A stretch of DNA of 64,000 nucleotides from Pholis gunnellus. Its lineage: Eukaryota; Chordata; Actinopteri; Perciformes; Pholidae. Positions 1 through 10,576 of this stretch are shown in pieces (the first letter of the stretch is position 1; the number at the start of each line of letters is the position of its first letter). The position numbers and the translations under genes were made by a program. The stretch is from assembly GCA_910591455.2 (NCBI GenBank), contig OU342807.1:208501-272500 (forward strand), in the 5' to 3' direction. The notes under the pieces are model-generated. The model was not told where the DNA came from and did no database searches. It saw only the letters and a list, made by a program, of their open reading frames with translations.

Positions 1-363
1 ATCCACTCTGCCAAAGGTTCTACTGAGAACAATCAAACCTCTGAAAGTTTCCAACTGTGTAAACCACAACTCGTCTAATAGTGACTCTTAGTCGATCGTT
101 ATTCTTTGGCATCCACATGGATGATGTGAGGAAGGTGTGAATTACAAACGCTGGACGATTCGGTTCTGAAGAACCTGATTGTTGTCTCTAGAATCAGAAT
201 TACGTTAGTTGTGGAGTTCCACAGGGTTCAATGTTGGGTCCCCGTATTATTTTACTTTTATCATGGTTCCACCTACGAAACGCTGCAAACTAATTTACAT
301 ATTTTAACTAGTCCATCATGAGTGGAAGTTACCTTTGACGGTACCAATGTCACGCTTTGTTAC

Positions 364-3300
364 CTGGAAGTGAAAGATGCCAGCGTAGTCGTCACCGAAG
401 CCCTGGTCGGTGGGGACGACTCTGGCCATCACATACTCGTTCAGCGTCAGCGAGGCGATGGCCGCCAACAGCCAGCAGTCACCTGGACGGACAAGAAAAC
501 ACTTCAGGGTTACCTCCTGTTGTGACGGACGTAAGAGGATGAGTTCATAAACTCAGAGGTTACCTCCTGTTGTGACGGACGTAAGAGGATGAGTTCATAA
601 ACTCAGAGGTTACCTCCTGTTGTGACGGACGTAAGAGGATGAGTTCATAAACTCAGAGGTTACCTCCTGTTGTGACGGACGTAAGAGGATGAGTTCATAA
701 ACTCAGAGGTTACCTCCTGTTGTGACGGACGTAAGAGGATGAGTTCATAAACTCAGAGGTTACCTCCTGTTGTGACGGACGTAAGAGGATGAGTTTATAA
801 ACTCAGAGGTTACCTCCTGTTGTGACGGACGTAAGAGGATGAGTTCATAAACTCAGAGGTTACCTCCTGTTGTGACGGACGTAAACGGATGAGCTCATAA
901 ACTCAGAGGTTACCTCCTGTTGTGACGGACGTAAACGGATGAGCTCATAAACTCAGAGGTTACCTCCTGTTGTGACGGACGTAAGAGGATGAGTTTATAA
1001 ACTCAGAGGTTACCTCCTGTTGTGACGGACGTAAACGGATGAGTTCATAAACTCAGAGGTTACCTCCTGTTGTGACGGACGTAAACGGATGAGCTCATAA
1101 ACTCAGAGGTTACCTCCTGTTGTGACGGACGTAAGAGGATGAGCTCATAAACTCAGAGGTTACCTCCTGTTGTGACGGACGTAAGAGGATGAGTTCATAA
1201 ACTCAGAGGTTACCTCCTAGTGTGACGGACGTAAACGGATGAGTTCATAAACTCAGAGGTTCCCTCCTGTTGTGACGGACGTAAACGGATGAGCTCATAA
1301 ACTCAGAGGTTACCTCCTGTTGTGACGGACGTAAACGGATGAGTTCATAAACTCAGAGGTTCCCTCCTGTTGTGACGGACGTAAGAGGATGAGTTCATAA
1401 ACTCAGAGGTTACCTCCTGTTGTGACGGACGTAAACGGATGAGCTCATAAACTCAGAGGTTACCTCCTGTTGTGACGGACGTAAGAGGATGAGCTCATAA
1501 ACTCAGAGGTTACCTCCTGTTGTGACGGACGTAAGAGGATGAGTTCATAAACTCAGAGGTTACCTCCTGTTGTGACGGACGTAAACGGATGAGTTCATAA
1601 ACTCAGAGGTTACCTCCTAGTGTGACGGACGTAAACGGATGAGTTCATAAACTCAGAGGTTACCTCCTGTTGTGACGGACGTAAGAGGATGAGTTCATAA
1701 ACTCAGAGGTTACCTCCTGTTGTGACGGACGTAAGAGGATGAGTTCATAAACTCAGAGGTTACCTCCTGTTGTGACGGACGTAAGAGGATGAGCTCATAA
1801 ACTCAGAGGTTACCTCCTGTTGTGACGGACGTAAACGGATGAGTTCATAAACTCAGAGGTTACCTCCTGTTGTGACGGACGTAAACAGATACGTTCATAA
1901 ACGATGACGTAGACTCCCGCGTTCACTACTTGATTGGTTGTTAGCAGTCACGACGAGTCCTTCCCTGATTCGTCCCCGATCACATGACCCTTTACTGTAA
2001 GATCACAAACAACAGCAGCCTTGTTTACCGATCGACTACCAGGTTAATTCAACATAACTGATGACAGGTGTTGTTGACCTTGTTGTCTTTACTAGCAGCT
2101 GTTCAGTTACATTCTACATTTTATAATTCTACTACTGTCTATGAGGAGGAAGCAGCTGTTATTGGAGCGATGAGCGAGCGGCGTTCTCAGACCTACGGAG
2201 ACGTCTGGAGTCACGGTTTGAGGCTTTGAGGACGACGGACACAAAACGACTTTCCTTTTCTTATTAATGCTTATTTTGTTCTACACAACTATTGTGAAGT
2301 TCACACAGAAACTTAAAGGAACAAAAGTATAAACGATCTCCAAAATGTGGAGATCGTTTATACTTTAAATGAAAACGCATTAGTGTGGGTGGAGCCTGAA
2401 CAGTGTGGTGGAGATTAAGATGTCACCTATATGACGTAGTATAAAGTTATGTATTACAAAGTACTGTGTACTACATATTATAAAGTTCACTGTGTACTTT
2501 GTACTACATATTATAAAGTTCACTGTGTACTTTGTACTACATATTATAAAGTTCACTGTGTACTTTGTACTATATATTATAAAGTTCACTGTGTACTATG
2601 TACTACATATTATAAAGTTCACTGTGTACTTTGTACTATATATTATAAAGTTCACTGTGTACTTTGTACTACATATTATAAAGTTCACTGTGTACTATAT
2701 ATTATAAAGTTCACTGTGTACTATATATTATAAAGTTCACTGTGTACTGTGTACTATATATTATAAAGTTCACTGTGTACTGTGTACTATATATTATAAC
2801 TGGAGTTCTGTGGAGGATCAGACAAACCCTGCTGAGTGTATTCAGAGTATTTATATTCTTGTGTACTTTCTCACCACAAATATTTGCTGCAGTGTAACTC
2901 CTCTCTGTTTGTAGCCGAGAGGTCTCACTCTGATCTAAATTCCTGGACTGACCAACTTTAACTTTCTACTTGCAGAAACAAATCTTAGTTGTAGTTACAC
3001 AACAACAGAGTCTGTGGTCTCCCGGAGGCACGGCATGCTGGTGAGTCACAGAGTGTGTGTGTGTGTGTGTTCAGGGTGTGTCCTTATTGGTTGACAGCAC
3101 ATATCTCCCCCCCCCCCCCTCTCTCTCTGATGTTTGTCTCTCTAACAATAGCTGGCAGCCCTTTTAGTTCTCGGCTGGTTCTCATTAAGTTCTCTGGTCA
3201 GAAAATGTTCTGGTGTAAACACGGTTCGTTCTGTCGAACCGTGTCTGTTTTTATAGAATATCGTAGTATATTTCAAATGATAATAACTTAAAGTAAAGGA

Positions 3301-6300
3301 ACAGAATATGTAAAAAAAGTAGTTCAGCTTCACCAAAGTCACAGAACAAACTGAGTTCTGGGAACTAAAGTCAGTGCTTTTATTAAAGGAGTCTGGTGTG
3401 TTTGAAGAGAACAGAAAGTAAATATTCTGTCTAAAACACTGTGACTACGAGAAGAAGCTCAGACACGAAATAATCTGAGCCTTTAAGTCTTCAACGGTTC
3501 ATAATAATCTATTTATTGAAACGTGAAGTCACATGGTCTCAGTTTAAAGGTACCAGTTGCCAGGCAACCAACGGAGACTCAGAAGTTACTGGTGATGTGT
3601 TCAGGGACAGTCCAATAGTCTGGAGGCTGTGGTGTGTTCAGGGACAGTTTGACAGTCTGGAGGCTGTGGTGTGTTCAGGGACAGTCTGACAGTCTGGAGG
3701 CTGTGGTGTGTTCAGGGACAGTCTGATAGTCTGGAGGCTGTGCTGTGTTCAGGGACAGTCAAGAAGCTGTAGTGTGTTCAGGAACATTCAGCAAAACTCA
3801 CCTAGAGCTCCCTGGCAGATGTCGGTTCTGGTGGCTCCGCCCAAGATGAACTCAGGATTAGAGACCAGTTCCTAAAGGGGTCGAGACCAGAGACCAGAAC
3901 GGATCAGTAACACTGAAAATATCAAGATACCGATAATTATACCCAGATACTGTAAGTAATACTCAGATACTGTCAATAATACTCACATACTGTCAGTAAT
4001 ACTCAGATACTGTCAGTAATACTCACATACTGTTAATAATACTCACATACTGTTAATAATACTCAGATACTGTCAATAATACTCACAAACTGTCAGTAAT
4101 ACTCACATACTGTCAGTAATACTCACATACTGTAATTATTACACAGATACTGTCAGTAATACTCACATACTGTCAGTAATACTCACATACTGTAATTATT
4201 ACTCAGATACTGTCAGTAATACTCACATACTGTCAATAATACTCATAAACTGTCAGTAATACTCACATACTGTTAATAATACTCACATCCTGTCAATAAT
4301 ACTCACAAACTGTCAGTAATACTCACATACTGTCAGTAATACTCACAAACTGTCAGTAATACTCACATACTGTCAATAATACTCACAAACTGTCAGTAAT
4401 ACTCACATACTGTCAATAATACTCACAAACTGTCAGTAATACTCACATACTGTTAATAATACTCAGATACTGTCAATAATACTCAGATACTGTCAATAAT
4501 ACTCACATACTGTCAGTAATACTCACATACTGTTAATAATACTCACATACTGTTAATAATACTCAGATACTGTCAATAATACTCACATACTGTTAATAAT
4601 ACTCACATACTGTTAATAATATTCAGATACTGTCAATAATACTCACATGCTGTTAATAATACTCAGATACTGTCAATAATACTCACAAACTGTCAGTAAT
4701 ACTCAGATACTGTCAGTAATACTCACATACTGTTAATAATACTCAGATACTGTCAGTAATACTCAGATACTGTCAGTAATACTCACACACTGTCAGTAAT
4801 ACTCACACACTGTCAGTAATACTCACATACTGTTAATAATACTCACAAACTGTCAGTAATACTCAGATACTGTCAGTAATACTCACACACTGTCAGTAAT
4901 ACTCACACACTGTCAGTAATACTCAGATACTGTCAGTAATACTCAGATACTGTCTGTAATACTCACATCCTGTCAGTAATACTCACATCCTGTTAATAAT
5001 ACTCACATACTGTCAGTAATACTCAGATACTGTCAGTAATACTCACATCCTGTCAGTAATACTCACATCCTGTTAATAATACTCACATACTGTCATTAAT
5101 ACTCAGATACTGTCAGTAATACTCAGATACTGTCAGTAATACTCAGATCCTGTCAGTAATACTCACATCCTGTTAATAATACTCACATACTGTCAGTAAT
5201 ACTCACATCCTGTCAGTAATACTCACATCCTGTTAATAATACTCACATACTGTCAGTAATACTCAGATACTGTCAGTAATACTCACATACTGTCAGTAAT
5301 ACTCACATCCTGTTAATAATACTCAGATATGGCCTGCCCCCTGGACTTCTGGTTAACTTCTATAGAAGCGTGATTGAAAGCATCCTCTGTCAGGGCTTTA
5401 CTGTGTGGTGTGCCAGCAGACAGCAGAGAACAGGAGGGATCTAGCCCGTGTGGTTAAAACAGAGGATTCTGGGAGTTACCCTCTCTGACCTGGACTCTGT
5501 GTACGCTGGCCGCCTCCAGAAGAAGGCCAGCAACATCTGCACAGACAGTACTCTGTTTACAACCAAATACCCTGGAATGTATTGTAACATAAACCGTTGT
5601 TTATGTTTATGACTAAACTGCATCATAAATAAATGTATTAAAACATGTTGAATGAGCATCATGTGACGTAGTGACTCATCTCTGTGGTATTTAGGATCTC
5701 TGATGACTCATCGTATCCTCCTAAAATATTTCTGATATTTCATGTTTAACTTTCATACTCTGCAGGGAATTCATGAAGTAAAGCAAATGCATCAGAATAT
5801 AATATCATATGAATAATACAGTAAACATAATACTTACAATACTACTACTACTGATAATAGTACAAGTCCCTGCGTTTGTATTCAATGATGTTTATAGTAT
5901 TGTGGTTTGTTTAAGGGTACTTTTCTGTACTTGTACTTCTCTCTGCTGCTGCTACACAGATGAGTCACGGTTTACCAAATCTTTACAGGACGTTGTGTGT
6001 GTGTGTGTGTGTACTAAATGTGTGTATTTCTATAATATCTCTATACAACATCTGTATCTATAACATCTCTATATATATAACATCTGTATGTATAACATCT
6101 GTATTTATATAACATCTGTATATATATAACATCTATAACATCTGTATATATATAACATCTGTATGCATAACATCTGTATGTATAACATCTGTATATATAT
6201 ATAACATCTATAACATCTGTATATATATAACATGTGTATGTAACATCTGTATATATATAACATCTGTATATATAACATCTGTATATATATATAACATCTG

Positions 6301-7008
6301 TATGTATAACATCTGTATATATATAACATCTGTATATATATAACATCTGTGTATGTAACATCTGTATATATATATATATATATAACATCTGTATATATAT
6401 ATAACATCTGTATATTTATATATATATATAACATATATATATATAACATCTGTATATATATATATATATATATAACATCTGTATATTTATATATATATAT
6501 AACATCTGTATATATATATATATATATATATAACATCTGTATATATGTAACATCTGTATATATGTAACATCTGTATAATATCTCTGTGATAAGTATTTTG
6601 TTTTTTTCCATGAGCGGGAGTAACGTGTCGCCTGCAGGTATTCTGCCAACCCCTCCGCCCCCGCCCTTCCTCCCAGCCACCCCGCCCCTCCCACTTATCC
6701 AAACGAGCCCACCCATCCAGACCCAGACCCAGATTCCAGACCCAGACCCCCCCCCCCCTCCTGGTCCTTACCGTCGGCCTCTTCCAGGTGACTCCCCGGA
6801 CCTTGGAGGAGCTCCGGCCCAGCTCGTTGAAGCCCAGAGCTTCGGGCGCGGCGGTGAACGTCGGGTCGCAGAAGAGTTTCCCGTTGGAGCGGCACTGAGC
6901 GCGCAGAGCCGCGAAGTCCTGGTTCAGGTACCGCACCGCGTTGGCGTTGGTGCCGAAGCCCGCGGCCAGGGCGCGCTTCTTGGCCAGAGTGGAGGCCACG
7001 CCGGACAT
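364..7008 (-). CDS. Classical calpain catalytic subunit (CAPN8/CAPN2-like), 5' part only
   Basis: Ca2+-dependent cytosolic cysteine protease, N-terminal part. Coding exons on the minus strand: 6772-7008 (79 codons, ATG at 7008), 3802-3871 (70 bp) and 364-482 (119 bp). The rest lies beyond the left edge. The start gives MSGVASTLAKKRALAAGFGT, the usual calpain anchor helix, followed by YLNQDF and LFCDPTF. Exon 2 gives FILGGATRTDICQGALG. Exon 3 gives GDCWLLAAIASL with catalytic Cys105, then DDYAGIFHFQ. Exon sizes and phases equal those of the two calpains downstream. An in-frame upstream extension from 7077 exists but does not look like a calpain N-terminus, so MSGVAS was chosen. Introns 1 and 2 are swollen by minisatellites. 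The gene is head-to-head with the next calpain, 2.5 kb apart. The N-terminus most resembles CAPN8 or CAPN2; the exact paralogue is not assigned. The catalytic His and Asn cannot be checked here. Confidence 0.87.
505..1901. repeat. 50-bp minisatellite, about 28 copies
   Basis: Tandem array with unit starting ggttacctcctgttgtgacg, period exactly 50, in intron 2 of the minus-strand calpain, about 20 bp from exon 3. Recurrent variants (taagag/taaacg, gttcat/gctcat) alternate in blocks, which suggests amplification of multi-unit segments. It contains no recognisable exon sequence. Confidence 0.97.
2324..2366. repeat. Perfect 19-bp hairpin
   Basis: Arm 2324-2342 (aaagtataaacgatctcca) and its exact reverse complement 2348-2366 are separated by 5 nt, inside intron 2 of the first calpain. 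It may be a short foldback element or an RNA hairpin; nothing in the sequence says which. The flanks 1902-2323 show no gene or clear repeat. Confidence 0.85.
2447..2800. repeat. 33-bp AT-rich minisatellite
   Basis: About 11 copies of a unit containing tataaagttcactgtgtac with a tacta(c/t)atat linker, in intron 2 of the first calpain. Open frames across it are artefacts. From 2801 to about 3590 I see no exon or clear repeat beyond short (TG)n and C tracts near 3056 and 3108. Confidence 0.95.
3595..3785. repeat. 37-bp minisatellite next to calpain exon 2 donor
   Basis: About five copies of gtgttcagggacagtctgac...tggaggctgtg just downstream, in the minus-strand transcript, of the exon 2 donor at 3801. 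Confidence 0.88.
3940..5327. repeat. 20-bp minisatellite, about 70 copies
   Basis: Unit actcacatactgtcagtaat with a few recurring variants (agatac, acatcc, aaac, ttaataat), filling most of intron 1 of the first calpain upstream of exon 2. Confidence 0.96.
5330..5665 (+). mobile_element. Degenerate non-LTR retrotransposon (LINE) reverse-transcriptase C-terminal fragment
   Basis: Plus-strand translation gives LVNFYRSVIESILCQGFTVW, then after a stop and frame change LDSVYAGRLQKKASNI. This is the post-catalytic region typical of fish L2/CR1-like LINEs. It is truncated at both ends and not functional. It sits in intron 1 of the calpain, antisense to it. The stretch 5666-6035 has no recognised feature. 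Confidence 0.6.
6039..6580. repeat. AT-rich (TA)n / taacatctgtata array
   Basis: Irregular array of taacatctgtatatata units in intron 1 of the first calpain, about 190 bp from exon 1. The long minus-strand frames that join this to exon 1 are read-through artefacts. Confidence 0.93.
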
Positions 7009-7636
7009 GATGGCGGAGAAGAAGACGGAGAAGAAGAAGAAAAGTTCAGAAAACTCTCCGCAGATTCTTCTGATCAAACTTTTCCTCTCCGACAGTGAGC
7101 TCAGACCTCCGCCCCGGAGGAGGAGCCGGATGACGGGTCTGTGCGCCGCGCCCTCTCGTTAAACCCGTCTCTCTAGTGAACATCTCTGTTCTGTCAGTCA
7201 CAGAAGCAGGAAACACCAAATAAAACCACGAACACCAAGAAATAACAGCAGAGACAGATACAAGTCTGTGGACAGATATATATATAAATATAATATATAG
7301 TTCAGGATCAGTGTTTTTAAAGGCTTGAGCTGTTTACAGCTGGACTCCTGAGGGAGCTGTTAGTCATAATAATACTATCACCAGGAAACACAACATGTGG
7401 GAGCGTCAGTGTTAACTCAGTGTTCAGTTACACCCATCAGAGTTCAATGGAAAAGACCATCTGTATTCAACTAATACACTAGAAAAAGTCTTTACAAAGT
7501 AGAGTAGAGTACTTACAAGTCTATACATAGTCATTAAAGTAAAAAATAAATCAAATCAAATGTCACTAAAATCCTTTAAAGGTGCTGAATTTAAATTAAA
7601 AGGAAATCTATTGCCTCCAAATTTGGCTTTCAACAT

Positions 7637-8000
7637 TTCTAACGGCGCTAACAACACTAACAGTAAAAATAGCTAACGCCGCTAACAACACTAACAGTAA
7701 AAACAGCTAACGGTGCTAACAACACTAACAGTAAAAACAGCTAACGGTGCTAACAACACTAACAGTAAAACAGCTAACGGTGCTAACAACACTAACAGTA
7801 AAAACAGCTAACGGTGCTAACAACACTAACAGTAAAAACAGCTAACGGTGCTAACAACACTAACAGTAAAAACAGCTAACGGTGCTAACAACACTAACAG
7901 TAAAAACAGCTAACGGTGCTAACAACACTAACAGTAAAAACAGCTAACGGTGCTAACAACACTAACAGTAAAACAGCTAACGGTGCTAACAACACTAACA
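7637..8000. repeat. 33-bp minisatellite, about 11 copies
   Basis: Unit aaaacagctaacggtgctaa then caacactaacagt, in the divergent spacer between the calpains. Confidence 0.96.
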
Positions 8001-8767
8001 GTGGAGGAACTGGAGGGTGGGCGCTACACTTCTCCGTTATCACCTTTAACCGCCGTATCAGAACAGATCAGCTAACCAGTGGGGCTCATAATGCAATAAA
8101 AAAAGTAAGAAAAATAGTCTAATAACGAATATTAAAACATCTTAATTATATAAAGAAAGTAAAACGTATCTACTGGTAATTAAAATTAACTTCTTTAATT
8201 GTAATTCCAGTTTCTTTGTCGGTCCACAGGGACCAGACTCGGAGGATCCAGACCTGATAGACCTGATGGACTGATGTGGGTTCATGTGGACTCATGTGGA
8301 CCTGTGAGGACTGGACCCTGTGTGACCCTGAGCAGTGTCTGAAGCCTCAGCCCGGTGGAGGAGGTCTGGAGGTTTTGAGCCTCACATGGACAGCAGGGGA
8401 CATGAACATCTGGACCTCCATCTGTGATGGAGTGCAATCAGGCGTCACTCAGTGCTGAACGAGTCCAGGTGGTCTGAGTGCTTCTGATCCAGGACTGAAA
8501 TGGACTGGTGGTGCTACCTGGTGATGAGTCAGAGCCTCCTGGACTTTGGCGAAGTCTGAACTGCAGATCTTGAGACACCCAGAGACCCAAAACCTGTTCA
8601 GAGTCCAGTCTGTGTTGACACATCACTGTGTTTATCAGACTGTTTGCTCTCTCTGAATAATTCAGAGTCAACTGATATCACACTGCTCCTTCAGCTGGAC
8701 CGAAGCTCCGCCCCTTCACACCTGACCACCTTTATACCTGATGCACACACACACACACACCTCATTT

Positions 8768-9475
8768 AGTCTCGGCAGACTCTCGGCTGACTCTCGGCTG
8801 ACTCTCGGCGGACTCTCGGCAGACTCTTGGCAGACTCAGCAGCCTTTCGGTAGACTGCAGACTCTCGGCAGACTTTCGTTAGACTATCAGTAGACTCTCG
8901 GTAGACTATCAGTAGACTCTCGGTAGACTATCAGCAGACTATCGTTAGACTATCAGCAGCCTTTCGGTAGACTATCAGTAGACTCTCGGTAGACTATCAG
9001 CAGCCTTTCGGTAGACTCTCTACAGACTCTCAGTAGACTCTTGGTAGACTATCAGCAGACTTTCGGTAGACTATCAGCAGACTATCAGCAGACTTTCGGT
9101 AGACTATCAGCAGACTATCAGCAGACTTTCGGTAAACTCTCTACAGACTATCAGCAGACTCTCTGTAGACTATCAGTAGACTATCAGCAGACTTTCGGTA
9201 GACTATCAGCAGACTATCAGCAGACTTTCGGTAGACTATCAGCAGACTATCAGCAGACTTTCGGTAGACTCTCTACAGACTATCAGTAGACTCTCGGTAG
9301 ACTATCAGCAGACTATCGGTAGACTCTCTACAGACTATCAGTAGACTATCAGTAGACTCTCTGTAGACTATCAGCAGACTATCAGTAGACTCTCTGTAGA
9401 CTATCAGCAGACTATCAGTAGACTCTCGGTAGACTATCAGCAGACTCTCAGCAGACTTTAGATAGACTCTCGGCG
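8768..9475. repeat. 11-bp-based minisatellite upstream of calpain start codon
   Basis: Array built from agactatcagc, agactttcggt and agactctcggt units, about 64 in total. It ends roughly 36 bp before the ATG at 9512, so it occupies the likely promoter or 5' UTR. Confidence 0.95.
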
Positions 9476-9511
9476 GACTTTCGGCAGTCCCTCAGTAGAA
9501 ACACTCTCAGG

Positions 9512-10505
9512 ATGTTGAACGTGGCAGCAGAGCTGGCTAGGAGGAAGGCTCGGGACGAGGACAGCACCGGCAGTCGGAATAACGCCGTCCCCTTCAACCA
9601 GCAGAACTTTGAGCAGCTGCAGAAAGAGTGTCTGAAGTCCGGCTCGCTGTTCTGTGACCCGACCTTTCCCGCAGACTGGGACTCTCTGGGATACAACCAG
9701 CTGGGACGCTACTCGTCCAAAACCATCGGCACAGAGTGGAAACGACCCACGGTGAGTGAAAACTATCAAACCCTATGTAGTGGACTCAAAGTATCCCACA
9801 ATGCATTGTGAAAAGTGCTTTTGTATCTATTAATTGTGGAGAATATATTTATAGCTGCTTCCTTTCTTACCTTTCATAATAAAAGCCCGAAACATATGCT
9901 GCATCACTGCTACTTCAACTCACTCAGAGCATTTTGATAAGAAGCAACTCAACACTAAAGCTTACAATATGCTTATTAAATACAAAAATTATGTCTGTAT
10001 TTATTATATAAAGTCCACCAAGTGACGTTGATCAGTGACGCACAGGAAATGACCCGATCAGTGTCTGAAAGTGCATTGATTAGCTTAGCTTAGCATAAAG
10101 ACCGGGGACCAGGGAGAAACAGCTAGCCTGGTTCTGTCCACTGATTAACATGCTAATATCTGGCTTGTTTTATGAGTTTTATGAGTTGGAACTATTTCTT
10201 GATGAACAACAGTGTATCCATCCGCCTGCAGCTGTCGCTCCGCTTCACCGGCTCTTTAGCCCGTTTAAGGATATTAAAGATAAAATCAAAGCACCTCCTG
10301 TTCGTTAAACAAGAGTGTGACTCAGTGTGTGTGAATCATTAACCCGACGACTGTGAACACACACATCATTATTAGTTATTCAATAACGTTACAAAATAAT
10401 CATTCATCACTTGCTGTCTCGTCCAATCAGGAGCTGAGTTCTGATCCTCAGTTCATCGTTGATGGAGCGAAGAGAACAGACATCTGTCAGGGCGTGCTGG
10501 GTGAG

Positions 10506-10576
<71 letters not shown>

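Larger units (their letters stand above)
7009..9511. other. Head-to-head intergenic region between two calpains
   Basis: Divergent spacer between the start codons at 7008 (minus) and 9512 (plus). It must hold both promoters and 5' UTRs. I see no convincing TATA box or conserved block. It carries two tandem arrays (7637-8000 and 8768-9475). The remainder (7009-7636 and 8001-8767) has no recognisable gene. Confidence 0.7.

Noticed and set aside
505..5327. Regular direct repeats resembling a CRISPR array
   Set aside because: No unique spacers, no cas genes, and the context is eukaryotic introns; these are minisatellites.
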